Below are positions 11,407 to 20,976 of a DNA stretch of 64,000 nucleotides, in pieces. The position numbers and the translations under genes were made by a program. Origin of the DNA: Hofstenia miamia (taxonomy: Eukaryota > Xenacoelomorpha > Acoela); assembly GCA_004352715.1 (NCBI GenBank), contig SCFE01000028.1, positions 2,012,657 to 2,076,656 of the forward strand. Reading direction: 5' to 3'. The notes below the pieces were generated by a model. It ran no database searches and was not told the origin of the DNA. It worked only from the letters and a program-made list of their open reading frames with translations. The first letter of the stretch is position 1. Each line of letters opens with the position of its first letter.

Positions 11407-12472
11407 CCTCTTTCTCACTCAACAGCAGACAGGTGGAGCTGGTGGCTCTCGTTTGTGATTCATTTTTTCCATTCCTAATTGTAGTGATAAGGTTTAAATC
11501 CCAAATATTGGGATCGTAAGTAGTTCTCGCCCTTCTTGGGGGGAGCGTACGTGGTTCTATGTTCTCAGTATTAATATTGTCACAATTGTACTCAGTGTCG
11601 GAAAAATCATCTTCAGAAAAACTAGTTAAGTTATCGTATTTTTCATACACATCGACACTGTTATCTACTAGCGTAAATTCATTATTATCGTCTATTATTA
11701 CGTGTTCTATATCTTTTATGGCTCTCTTAAGCCTTTGAAAGTGTACCGTTTTACCATTGTTTAAGGTATATGTGTTATGGTCAAGCACTTTTTCAATTGT
11801 AAAGGGGCCTTGCCAATCGTTTGCGAGCTTCCTCACTTGATGACTATCTGTAGTAATTCTAGGCAAATAAGCAAAGACTTTATCACCACGCTTATGCGGC
11901 TTGCCATACAACTTTTTGTTGAAAGTTTTCTTTTGTCGGATGCTTGACTGATTAGTATTCTGACAAATTGTCAAGTGAATTTGTTGCATGTCAGTCATTA
12001 ATCTATTAACATAGTTCTCTACATTACTCTCCGCGTATTTGGGAAACATCATCGCTAAGGAAGTAGCGGCTTCTCTACCAAACATAGCTTTGAAGGGACT
12101 AATACCAGTCGTTGTGTGCACCAAGGTGTTGTAAAAATATTCAACACATTCCACAATACGTTTCCATTGTTTACCAGCGGCTCGGGACAATGCCACTCGG
12201 ATTAACTTGATGAGGGTTCAATTCAACCTCTCTACCAATCCATTGGCTTGATGATGGTAAGCCGTTGTTAATTCATGTATCACTTCCAGTTCTTTCATCA
12301 AAGTGCGCAGAAGGTTGCTCTCAAATTGTGGACCTCTGTCTGAAACAAGTTTGCGCATCGGCCCGTATTTTAGGATCCATTCTTTAAGGATTTTTTCGGC
12401 CACCACCTCCGTGGTCGTGCTGTTTAATGGAACTATCTGAGCAAACTTGGTGAAATGGTCGACCATTACAAG

Positions 12473-12628
12473 NGAAGAGCTGTCCAGTAGTCTGCGTTTA
12501 AGTGGAGTTTTCCAGGGCGATGTTTAATAGTGAACGTGAAATCATTTAAGTATTCAATCCATCGCACTATGATGCTTGATTTGTCGCCACTGAATTTCTT
12601 TAACCAAGCNNNNNNNNNNNNNNNNNNN
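12473..12628. other. Assembly scar: duplicated 136-bp block between N junctions
   Basis: A single N at 12473 is followed by 12474-12609, which repeats 13212-13347 exactly over 136 bp, and then by 19 Ns (12610-12628). The block is RNase H/linker sequence lying inside integrase, where it does not belong. It is best read as a misplaced contig end used to fill a gap. Confidence 0.85.
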
Positions 12629-15422
12629 AGCTGCTCCAGATCGACGTGTACTAATTCATTAGGACTTTCTGCAGATCATGATTCCATTTCAGCTCGTTGT
12701 TGAGGGAAGTGGTGAATGTTGTGTAATAGGCATCTCTCACATTTATCAATAACATCTGTCACCGTAGCACGTATTCCTGTGGTTACGTATCTGGAATTGA
12801 AAGTCTTCTCAGTTTGTAGAATGCCTAGGTGACCTCATTCGTGAACTCTCCGCACTAGGTCCTGTTTAATGTACTCCGGGATTGCGAGACGATTGTTGTT
12901 CTTACTCTTGGTGTATAACAGGCCTTTATCAGTGACCTGCCAGTTGTAGTGGTGGAAATATCGGTTCACCTCTGGGGATGTAGGAAAATACGGATCCCCC
13001 ATCCTCTTCATTATCTGATCCAGTATCCAATCACGATGTTGGTAGCGAATTATCTCCTCCTCTGAGATTTCCTCTCTCATCAGGATGGCAAGGATTGGCT
13101 TTCCATTTTGATCAGCATTTATCTCAGGTATCAACTGATACTCAGTGTGCGGGATAAAGGAAAAAGGAACCTTTTCACCACCTGGTTTTTTGAGATCACG
13201 CTCATAACTCGGAAGAGCTGTCCAGTAGTCTGCGTTTAAGTGGAGTTTTCCAGGGCGATGTTTAATAGTGAACGTGAAATCATTTAAGTATTCAATCCAT
13301 CGCACTATGATGCTTGATTTGTCGCCACTGAATTTCTTTAACCAAGCAAGTGCGCTGTTGTCAGTTCACACAGTAAACTTATGGCCAAGTATAAAGTAGC
13401 GAAATTTTTTCAGAGATTTGACTAGTGCAAGCATTTCGCACTTAGTTGCGCCATAGTTCTTCTCGGATGCTCTAAGTTTTTGGCTAAAATATTGCACCGG
13501 ACTTTCGATTCCATTAACATCCTGACTGAGGATTCCGCTAATAGCTACAGCACTGGCGTCGCAATCGATTGTAAAATCTTTCATGTAATCCGGGGTATTT
13601 AAGGACGGTATTTTCTTAAGTTCTATTTTTATTCCGTCAAGAGCCTCTTGTTCTTGCCAAGTCCATTTAAAATCGACGGACTTTTTTAACAGATTAGAGA
13701 TCGTTCTTGTCTTGTCGGCAAGGTCCGGAATAAACATCCTGTAATAATTTAGGAAACCCATTAAGCACTGAACATCTTGGCGGGTTCTTGGCGTTTCAAT
13801 TTTATCTAGAAAATCTTTCGCGTTATTTTTTATTGAGATCTTTCCAGGTTCAACGATGTGACCAAGAAAGGTTACTTTAGTTTGAGCTAGTGCACATTTT
13901 GTTCCATTTACTTTAAGCCCTGCTCATTGTAGTAGATCCAAGGTTTGACCAAGCTTGTCTAGATGTTCTTCAAAAGTGTGGCTTGCGACCAAAATATCGT
14001 CAATGTAAGCTAAAATGCCTGGTTCAAGGATGTTTGCACCATCTTTAAGGATTTTCGTGACATACCACTGAAAAGTCGCTGGAGTGTTACATAGGCTGAA
14101 GGCCATATACTTCCATTCATAGAGCCCATAAGGGGTAATGAAGGCGGTCTTTGCGATGTCAGAAGGGCGCATGGGTACCTGCCAGTAAGCTTTACACAAG
14201 TCTAAGCATGAGAAAAACTTATATTTACTAGCATCGTAAAGGAGATCATCTATCCTTGGCAGGGGGTACGCATCCTTGATTGTGATATCGTTTAGCTTGT
14301 GAAAGTCGATGCACAGCCAATACTTCTCAACTTGGCGAATAAACACAGTGGGTGCAGCATACAGGCTGTTACTTCCTTGTATTATCCCGCTTTCAATGAG
14401 GTTGCTTAAGATCTTCTCATATTCATGTTTCAGATTTTCTGGCACACAACATATGGGTAACCGAATCGGGCGATCATGTTTTAAGTTGATAGCATGCTCT
14501 TCACTGAGTGCCTGCCCAACACTGATGGTACCGTAGTTGAACACGTCATGCTTACTGTAAAGCAGAGATGCCAGAGACCTCCTCTCCTTTTGATTTAAAT
14601 GTGGATGTGAGTTTTTGGTAACTGTTGGCACCTTTACCAGGTTTGAGGGAGCTTCCAGGTCATGCACAGCAGTACAGATTGGTAAACAAGTTACTCGAAT
14701 GTTCTCAACTTTCACTGGTACTCTGATTAACTGTAATTGGGGGACTCCAATTCTTACCAAAGAAAACGATCCATTAAGAACAGTAACATATGTCTTTCCT
14801 CAAATCACTTTACACAAGTCTGGCAAGAAAGAGACTCCGCATATATACTTGCCTCTATGCCCTGATATCATGACATCTCCATTAATACTGGCCTCAGAAG
14901 AGACGGCAACTCTCGTCCAATGCTTTGGTTCAAGAAATATGGGTTCATCCAAATCAAAAATGACCTCTTTCTCAGGGATTGTAACCAATTGCATTGCTTC
15001 CTGATCTTTAATGGAGATCGTACTGTTCTTAAAGTCGATGACGCAAGAATTGCGTTCCAAAAAATCATTCCCTAATATGAGATCATATGGGAGACAGTGA
15101 TTTGACATGTCTACTACCAACAAGTCTACTTCGAATGGCTCCACGTGAATTTTAATCGAAGCATCGGTTAACTTTCCTTTCAAAGAAAGAGGGTTTCCAG
15201 AGGCGTTGATCAACTTTGCACTAGAGGGATCCAATGAATCTCGATTTAAACGTAATTCCTTGCAACATTCGTTGCTTATTATAGAGGCTGCTGCTCCCGT
15301 ATCCACTGTAGCGTTAAAGATATTTCTGTTCATCTCTACCAGTATTAAATTCTTTCTAATCAACTGAGTGATCACTAGTACGTTGTGATCTTGTGCACGT
15401 TTTCCAGGAGGCGGTGCTCCAA

Positions 15423-16442
15423 CTAATTTAAATCTTGAGATGTAGTTGGGTGATTGGATCCTAGATCGACATGTGACTCGAGAGGGAGAATTGACGCACG
15501 ATATCTCAGTTGACATTTAGAACCAGATGTTTCATTGAATGGGCTGGCGTAGCTCATGTGTTGCTCCTTATATGCAGGAATGACAACTGTACTCACTGGA
15601 TCAGGGAACGACTGAACGTAGCCAGTTTGAGGAGTGGCTCTGGTTGTTAACATAGAGACTTGAGTAAGAGCAGCCTGAGCAAAGGTAGGTCGACTGTGTG
15701 AGGGAGAGGTAGTGGAAGGCACAGACGAGAACACTCCACACAGAGAAGCAGCTGGAGGAGGCTGGCTCACACCAACGAGCTGAACCACTCTGCTGATAAT
15801 TCTCTCAGCCAATTCATCTAGGGCGTCATTTAACACAGCATGGGTAACATAGTCATCACGATCTCTGTTAGTTGATGTCTCTTCTGGACAATTGGAGTTA
15901 TTAATAGAACTCTTTAACTCGTTGATTTGTAATTCGAGAGTGAAGGTTGACTCCAACATCTGTCTCTCCATACGTTGGTATGCTACATGTTGGGTGTTGA
16001 GCTCAGCTTGTAAGGATTCAACCTGGTGTTCACTTTCCATCCATAGTGCCACCTGCTGTGACAATTCGTCCCGCAAATGCTCGATTTCGGCTATGTGTAC
16101 ATCAAAGTGAGGTGTATACTGCTGTTCATGACCACTGGCATAACTGCGAGGACACAGGCGAATGGGTGGAGCATTCTGAGTGTTCAATACATGTCGCGCG
16201 TTTCTATGGAATGATGGACTCACACTCATTGTGTTGGCATTACTATAGGGGATAGTAGCTGCATTGTGACTGTCATTCATCCTTTGAACATTAGGAGAAG
16301 GGGGTTGAGAAAAATTAAGTAACGATCCAATGGTGCAAGGGGTAACGTCCTGGTTACCAACACTTGCACAGGGGAAACTCCAAATGGGAGGAGTCCCAAA
16401 AGTAGGAGAATAAATTACAGTACGACTCGAACTAGAATCCAT
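15423..16442 (-). CDS. gag: gypsy gag-like protein, 339 aa
   Basis: An open frame at the first coding position after the leader, in the place of gag. The N-terminal 100 residues are Ser/Pro/Asn-rich. A coiled-coil segment follows (roughly residues 110-175; EIEHLRDELSQQVALWMES then further heptads), then a Pro/Ser/Thr-rich tail. I see no CCHC zinc knuckle and no clear major homology region, so this is a divergent Gag or only its N-terminal part, although its position, overlap and frameshift site support the assignment. It should coat the element RNA in the cytoplasm. The frame is intact while pol is broken. The start ATG at 16442 is the first good start after the leader. Confidence 0.65.
   Translation of the reverse strand: MDSSSSRTVIYSPTFGTPPIWSFPCASVGNQDVTPCTIGSLLNFSQPPSPNVQRMNDSHNAATIPYSNANTMSVSPSFHRNARHVLNTQNAPPIRLCPRSYASGHEQQYTPHFDVHIAEIEHLRDELSQQVALWMESEHQVESLQAELNTQHVAYQRMERQMLESTFTLELQINELKSSINNSNCPEETSTNRDRDDYVTHAVLNDALDELAERIISRVVQLVGVSQPPPAASLCGVFSSVPSTTSPSHSRPTFAQAALTQVSMLTTRATPQTGYVQSFPDPVSTVVIPAYKEQHMSYASPFNETSGSKCQLRYRASILPLESHVDLGSNHPTTSQDLN
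15426..15432 (-). promoter_or_regulatory. Putative -1 ribosomal frameshift site TTTAAAT at the gag/pol junction
   Basis: On the minus strand the last gag codons read GAT TTA AAT TAG. This places a T TTA AAT heptamer (X XXY YYZ type) in the gag frame directly before the stop. A -1 slip enters the pol frame, which continues LVGAPPPGKRAQ. Pol lies in the -1 frame relative to gag with a 94-nt overlap. A short potential hairpin (GGAG, then CACCGC, then CTCC) follows about 6 nt downstream. Confidence 0.65.
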
Positions 16443-16854
16443 TTGGCTTTAGAGAACGAAACAACAATTTTCAGAACTGACAATGGGAGCACTCCCACGC
16501 ACACAGGAACAACACAAAGATACTTACGAGGGGTGACAGTGATTAACAGACCAAAAAGGGAAGAAATGAATATGGCAGTACTTGGTAATAAATCCAACGT
16601 AAAAAGCACTAGTAACAAGTAAAACAAACAAGAAATTTAACAGTTGACATCAGCCAAATAAGAAACACAAAAGTGTCATCACCATCCTTCAAGGGTGAGG
16701 AAGTTAATGAATAAATCAGTAGGTGACTTTCTCTGAAGTCTTAAAGCGATCAGGGGGAACAACTATCCCAGCTGATACGCACCAAAAACGAAAACCAACT
16801 CACAACCAAACCATTGAAAGAAAACAACAGGATTAAACAGTTATCACATCAGCG
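16443..16854 (-). other. Untranslated leader of the gypsy element
   Basis: About 410 bp between the primer binding site and the gag start. No conserved ORF is seen. A partial, diverged copy of the gag start region also appears in the left LTR at 6561-6839. Confidence 0.6.
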
Positions 16855-16871
16855 TCCTGTCACAGTAGCCA
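16855..16871 (-). promoter_or_regulatory. Primer binding site, likely tRNA-Arg
   Basis: The minus strand reads TGGCTACTGTGACAGGA immediately after the LTR end TCTACA. It begins with TGG, the complement of the tRNA CCA tail. It differs at two positions from the complement of an insect tRNA-Arg 3' end as I remember it; tRNA-Arg is the primer of the mdg1/412 group. The tRNA identity rests on recall and should be checked against the tRNAs of this genome. Confidence 0.7.
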
Positions 16872-17803
16872 TGTAGAATTGGTGGCTGGTAGGGAAACTT
16901 GACTAGAAACTTAATTGACTCTGCAGAAGGCTTACTTAGCATTTTCAGTACAGCCACGATTCTGAGAAACAGATTAACATAGAATTTATAACATATAGAT
17001 GTAACATTGGTAATTCATCCAAATAATGAAACTACTTTAGGTAATAACCAAGATGACCAATTCCTGTGGCTTCCAGCCGAAGTGGAACATCCAGAAGTAA
17101 AGTGCTTAACCTATTGACTGGTGCTACCCTATTTGTCTCACTTGCTTAATTTCTATCTCACTTCAAAAAATACAAACTCTCATTTTCATTGTTATCTCTG
17201 AGCTCACTATTAAATAATCTGTAATTGCCAGATATTCGTGCTAGCCCACAGCATGGTATCATCACAGTGTTAGGTTTTATAAGTGCATGTACGTGTTGAA
17301 TTATGAAAGAGAGATTTATTATTTCCTTATACATAACCATATACATAACTTAATGAGTCCACAATTCGGACTGGGTAATCAAAAGACCCCCAGAAGCAAC
17401 ATGTCGCCCCGTGCTGGTGAAAGCACTCCCAAATTGTCGCCGATCTTAAGCAATAAGTTTCATTTAAGATAATAAATAAATAAGAAATACAATGGTAAAG
17501 ACGGCAGTTAAGAGTAGACAAAGTCTATTGAACTATTGCTACAGGTTTCTCAGTTTTTATACAAAAGTGTAATCATTACCTGCCTTTGTTTACAATATTT
17601 CAGATAGCAACGTAGTTTAACATGATAAATTCTAATTCCCTCGTAAAATTAAATTTGAGCAACTAACAGCACCATCGAGGGGACAGCAATTTAATAATAG
17701 CAAACTAAGATCGAAAATGATCAATAACGTCATAGTGACGTAATAATACAAGGATACAAATTGAAAAGATATAAATGCGACTAAATCCCTGAGCGACTCT
17801 ACA
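16872..17803 (-). repeat. 5' LTR of the gypsy element (932 bp)
   Basis: On the minus strand it starts TGTAGAGTCGC at 17803 and ends AATTCTACA at 16872, a TGTAGA/TCTACA inverted terminus. The PBS abuts its 3' end and the TTAT duplication abuts its 5' end. It should carry the element promoter and polyadenylation signals, but I could not fix a TATA box with confidence. Confidence 0.9.
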
Positions 17804-17807
17804 TTAT
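17804..17807. repeat. Target site duplication TTAT (right)
   Basis: This matches 6484-6487 on the other side of the element. The older gag frame resumes here. Confidence 0.8.
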
Positions 17808-18060
17808 CATCAAAAGAAGGCCACATAAATTAACCAAAGTACACCATATTGTGCAGGCAGATGAAAATAATAGAATATGGGCCAACATAGAAATACAACT
17901 TAAAGCTTTAGCAGATAAAATTGACAAATTAGTTGAAAAGGAATCACAGGTGTCCAATAACAAATCCAATCAGTATGACTGGTCAAATGTAGTTTTTTCA
18001 AATGCAATGAGAAAGGACATCTATTGCGTAGTTGTCCAAAGACAGTTGATAGAAATGTAG
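17808..18060 (+). pseudogene. Older gypsy element: gag C-terminus with zinc-knuckle remnant
   Basis: This continues the gag interrupted at 6487. A charged helical stretch (ANIEIQLKALADKIDKLVEK) is followed by a basic/Asn-rich linker. In a shifted frame at about 17985-18040 comes FKCNEKGHLLRSCPKT, which fits a CCHC nucleocapsid knuckle (C-x-x-C-x4-H-x4-C) apart from a displaced first Cys. The frame is lost at a T-run near 17993. It would have bound element RNA and is now inactive. Confidence 0.7.
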
Positions 18061-18164
18061 ATTTAAACTAGAGAGGGCTGGTCAAAATTGTAGTCTGGCC
18101 TGAAAAACCCAAATTTATTTACACAACTTAGATAAAAATGTTAACTCACTGGTATATATTAAAT

Positions 18165-18503
18165 TGCCTGTACAAGGATGTGAAACTAAAATTTTGATAG
18201 ATAGTGGTAGTCCAATTTCATTGGCTAATAAAAAATTTATTAATAATTTGGAGAATAAAATATAATTAGATAGTTCCACAAAAAATTTATGCAGCAAATC
18301 ATTAACCAATGCAAATTAAGGGAACATCAAAAATTAAAATTACATTTTGTACTGAAAAGATTACAGCAAGTGTATTTGTTGTTAGTGAACTATTAGAAAC
18401 TGTAATTCTAGGCTACAATGTGCTAAAATCATGTCAGGGGGCAATTGATTTTACCACAAATCAGGTTTATTTTAAGAATGAAAGTAACAGTTATGAATTT
18501 TAA
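18165..18503 (+). pseudogene. Older gypsy element: aspartic protease remnant
   Basis: At about 18180-18245 the plus strand reads CETKILIDSGSPISLANKKF, the DSG active-site loop of a retroelement protease. The following frame includes VILGYNVLKSCQGAIDFTTN, the usual downstream ILG-x-(N/D)-x-L block of pepsin-like retroelement proteases. Stops and a frame change lie between them. It precedes RT as expected for Ty3/gypsy. Confidence 0.7.
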
Positions 18504-18509
18504 AGAAAC

Positions 18510-19325
18510 ATGATTGATGAAATTGAAATTATTAACCCTGCTTCCAACCAAAATAAACTTAAGGATTTTGTAAATTTTTCAATTTATTTAGATAAACCAG
18601 AGGCTCTGACGTCCAGCAGAAAGTTTCAGGAAGCTCAACAATCAGAGAGAATGGCAGAAATTCTTAAACAATTTGGATTTGATGGGGTAGAAATCTTGGA
18701 AACAGAAAAACAGACCTTCTGGGAACAAGTCAAAAAATTCAACAACATATTTGCATTGAGTTCAGAAGAGCTGGGAAGTTGTAATTTGCTACCATTGGAA
18801 TTAAATACAATTGATGACAAGGCAGTAAATATTTGGCTATGACAGGTTCCATTAGCATTTCAGGATGAATTAAAAGAACAAATTAATTCATTATTAAAAT
18901 TAGGGGTAATTAGAAAATCGTTTTCTGCATGGAATAGTCCTATTGTGTTAGTTTAAAAACATAATGGTAAATTAAGGCTATGTGTTGACTATAGGAGCAC
19001 AGTCAACAAGAAGTTGGAAAATGTGAGTGCATACCCATTACCTAACATTGAAAATATTCTAGATTCAATACAAGGATCTAGGTTTTTTATTACTCTAGAT
19101 CTAGTAAGCAGTTATCATCAAATGAAAATTCGTGATTGCAATATTCCTAAGACAGCTTTCTCTGTACCCTTGGGCCATTTTGAATTTGTGAGAATGCCTT
19201 TTGTGTTAAGTTCTGCACCAAGTAGTTTCCAGAGATTAATGGACTGTATTTTAGATGATCTACTTTATAAAGCTTGCTTGGTATATTTAGATGACGATTT
19301 TAATCAATCGCATTTATCACTCTAA
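18510..19325 (+). pseudogene. Older gypsy element: reverse transcriptase N-terminal half, truncated
   Basis: The plus strand reads a pre-RT linker (18510-18842) and then gypsy RT blocks: LLKLGVIRKSFSAWNSPIVL, then KLRLCVDYRSTVNKK, YPLPNIENILDSIQGSRFF, TLDLVSSYHQ, KTAFSVPLGHFEFVRMPF and SAPSSFQRLMD, ending at the catalytic YLDDD. TGA at 18840 and TAA at 18955 interrupt it. Homology stops directly after YLDD, so the thumb, RNase H and integrase are lost. The motif spelling differs from the inner element, so this is a different gypsy family. Confidence 0.88.
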
Positions 19326-20085
19326 AAATGGCAAAAATTGGTGAATTTTTAAAAATAAAAATCAGGTTATCATAGAGCTATTCAGCACACATCGAATAAT
19401 GTATCAACTGTGTTGATAGTGTAAAAAGTCATGGAGCTATAGATCTCTAAATATAGTCTACCCTATAAATTATAATAATTGATTATAAGAGAAGTGTTAA
19501 AATTGACAATTTCTATTGGGCAAGAAAATTGATTAATCCAAAAAATAAAAAATAGTTTTACATGTAGCTAGTAATTGTCAACATTTCTATATGTTACCCT
19601 AATCCATAAGGTCAAAACTCGCGGAGAAATAGGGTTCTGAAATCGGTAAGTTGACATAGTCAAAAAATCCTATAAATAAAATTAAAGCTTTAATAATGCA
19701 AAATAAATTTTAACTAAAATTATAATATTAGCATTGCAATATAGAACTATAGGAGCTCTAAAGAATGGTAAAAAGAGCTAAGGAATTGGATAAGAATTGG
19801 CAGAGTAATGGCTATCTAAAATATATAGTAGAAATATAGAAGAGAAAATGAATGAAGAAAGCTATAATATATATAACAGAAACTCATCCAAATATATAAA
19901 ATGCACTATTTTTGGATGGCTGTCAGACTAGAATAATATCAGAAAACCCTTCAAGAATGTAAAATGCAATATTTTGTATTGTATAATGCTAAAACTCACT
20001 ATAGAAGTAAGCAAAACTGTTATAAAGTAGCTATTTGTTTTCTAGGAAAAACTCATACAAAAATATTGTTCTATCATAGATCATT
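19326..20085. other. AT-rich non-coding stretch
   Basis: I see no ORF of interest, domain motif or clear repeat. Simple A/T-rich sequence with short internal similarities such as GGAGCTATAGATC-like words. Confidence 0.4.
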
Positions 20086-20087
20086 TA

Positions 20088-20270
20088 CAGTGGTGTACAT
20101 GGGGGAAGGGGGGCAGCCCCCCTCAGGTTTTCAAATTTGATTTTGACTGAACAAATCACAAAAATTTTCGTAAAAAATTCCAAAATTTAAAATCTATTTT
20201 CTAAATATTTTCAAAATTTTTCGCAGGGGGGTTTGCCCTGCATTATGTAAAGACAAAGATGTCCCCCCAT
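20088..20270. repeat. Decayed MITE with CAGTGG-type end and G/C runs
   Basis: CAGTGGTGTACATGGGGGAA starts at 20088, followed by GGGGGGCAGCCCCCCTC. A second G-run (GCAGGGGGGTTTGCCCTGC) near 20222 and a C-run near 20260 close the unit. CAGTGGCG-type termini with G/C runs are common in hAT-like MITEs. Exact boundaries are unclear. Confidence 0.4.
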
Positions 20271-20623
20271 CAGAGAATCCTGATCATTTAAGTCTGATTT
20301 GCAGTGTAATTGGATAATGAATATGTGCATTTAATAAAGTAGTTACCTAAAACACCTTTAATGTTGAAATTTATTTAAGCCTAAGCATACATCAATGAAG
20401 AACCATAACAAGGTTCATCAAAGACACACACTAAGATGAATATATAAAAATCAAGGACAACAACAGCAAACAAAATAGGTTGCAATGCCGCCATTTGAAA
20501 AAATCTACAATAACTTTCTAAATCAAAATGGCATTGAATAAATTAACTTAATTACATTGAACTATTCATTCAAAAACAAATTACATAATTTCTACAAAGC
20601 ACTGCTTAAAACATTAATTATAA

Positions 20624-20976
20624 TGGGGGATTTTCAGTATAATTTAAATTTAAATATTGTTTGCTAAAAATGTTAGATTTAGTTTAAATTTTTTAAAAAT
20701 GAAGTGACCATTAAAAAATATTTGCTAAATTTTGCAGAAATTCACTGTCTCTTTCTTGTTTAGATGATGTCACTACCTTTTGATTCATAAAACTATTACT
20801 TTGTAAGATGGAATTCTGGAAAATCTAAAGGTAGTGACATCATCTGAACACGAAAGAGACAGTGAATTCTTCAAAAATTTGCAAATATTTTTTAATGGTC
20901 GCTTCATTTTTAAAGAATTTAAACTAATTTGAATATTTTTAGCTTAAAATATTTAAATTTTACTGAAAATCCCCCA
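20624..20976. repeat. Foldback MITE with arms of about 160 bp
   Basis: TGGGGGATTTTCAGTA at the left pairs with TACTGAAAATCCCCCA at the right, and pairing continues inward, for example GGTAGTGACATCATCTGAAC with its complement near 20765. A spacer of about 40 bp remains around 20785-20820. The arms differ by a modest number of changes. No target duplication is evident and no protein is encoded. Confidence 0.88.

Larger units (their letters stand above)
11396..15516 (-). pseudogene. pol: gypsy pol polyprotein (protease, RT, RNase H, integrase), decayed
   Basis: This would be the polyprotein that copies element RNA to DNA and integrates it. In order on the minus strand: aspartic protease with VDTGAAAS near 15300; reverse transcriptase with LDLCKAYWQV and the catalytic YIDDILVAS (13924-14760); RNase H with TIDCDASAVAISGILSQ, then TDNSALAWL (to about 13250); integrase HHCC zinc finger (GHLG ... 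CERC, 12750-12840); integrase core with VSDRGPQF and HHQANGLVERLN (12218-12466); and a GPF-type C-terminal module (DWQGPFTI). One frame runs through protease, RT and RNase H, interrupted by TGA stops at 14800, 13924, 13366, 12835, 12676 and 12218. The region 12473-12628 is a scaffold artefact that removes the first integrase Asp. It overlaps gag by 94 nt in the -1 frame. Confidence 0.9.
6488..17803 (-). mobile_element. Ty3/gypsy LTR retrotransposon (mdg1/412-like primer), complete but decayed
   Basis: A full element on the minus strand: 5' LTR 16872-17803, PBS, leader, gag 15423-16442, pol from 15516 to 11396 (protease, RT, RNase H, integrase), a third ORF from 11406 to 7502, polypurine tract, and 3' LTR 6488-7483. 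The LTRs begin TGTAGA and end TCTACA, and a TTAT duplication flanks the whole. The domain order PR-RT-RH-IN marks Ty3/gypsy. The parts of the two LTRs outside a foreign block match closely (about 1-2 differences per 100 bases in the stretch compared), so the insertion is moderately recent, yet pol carries several stops. It sits inside an older plus-strand gypsy element. Confidence 0.9.
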
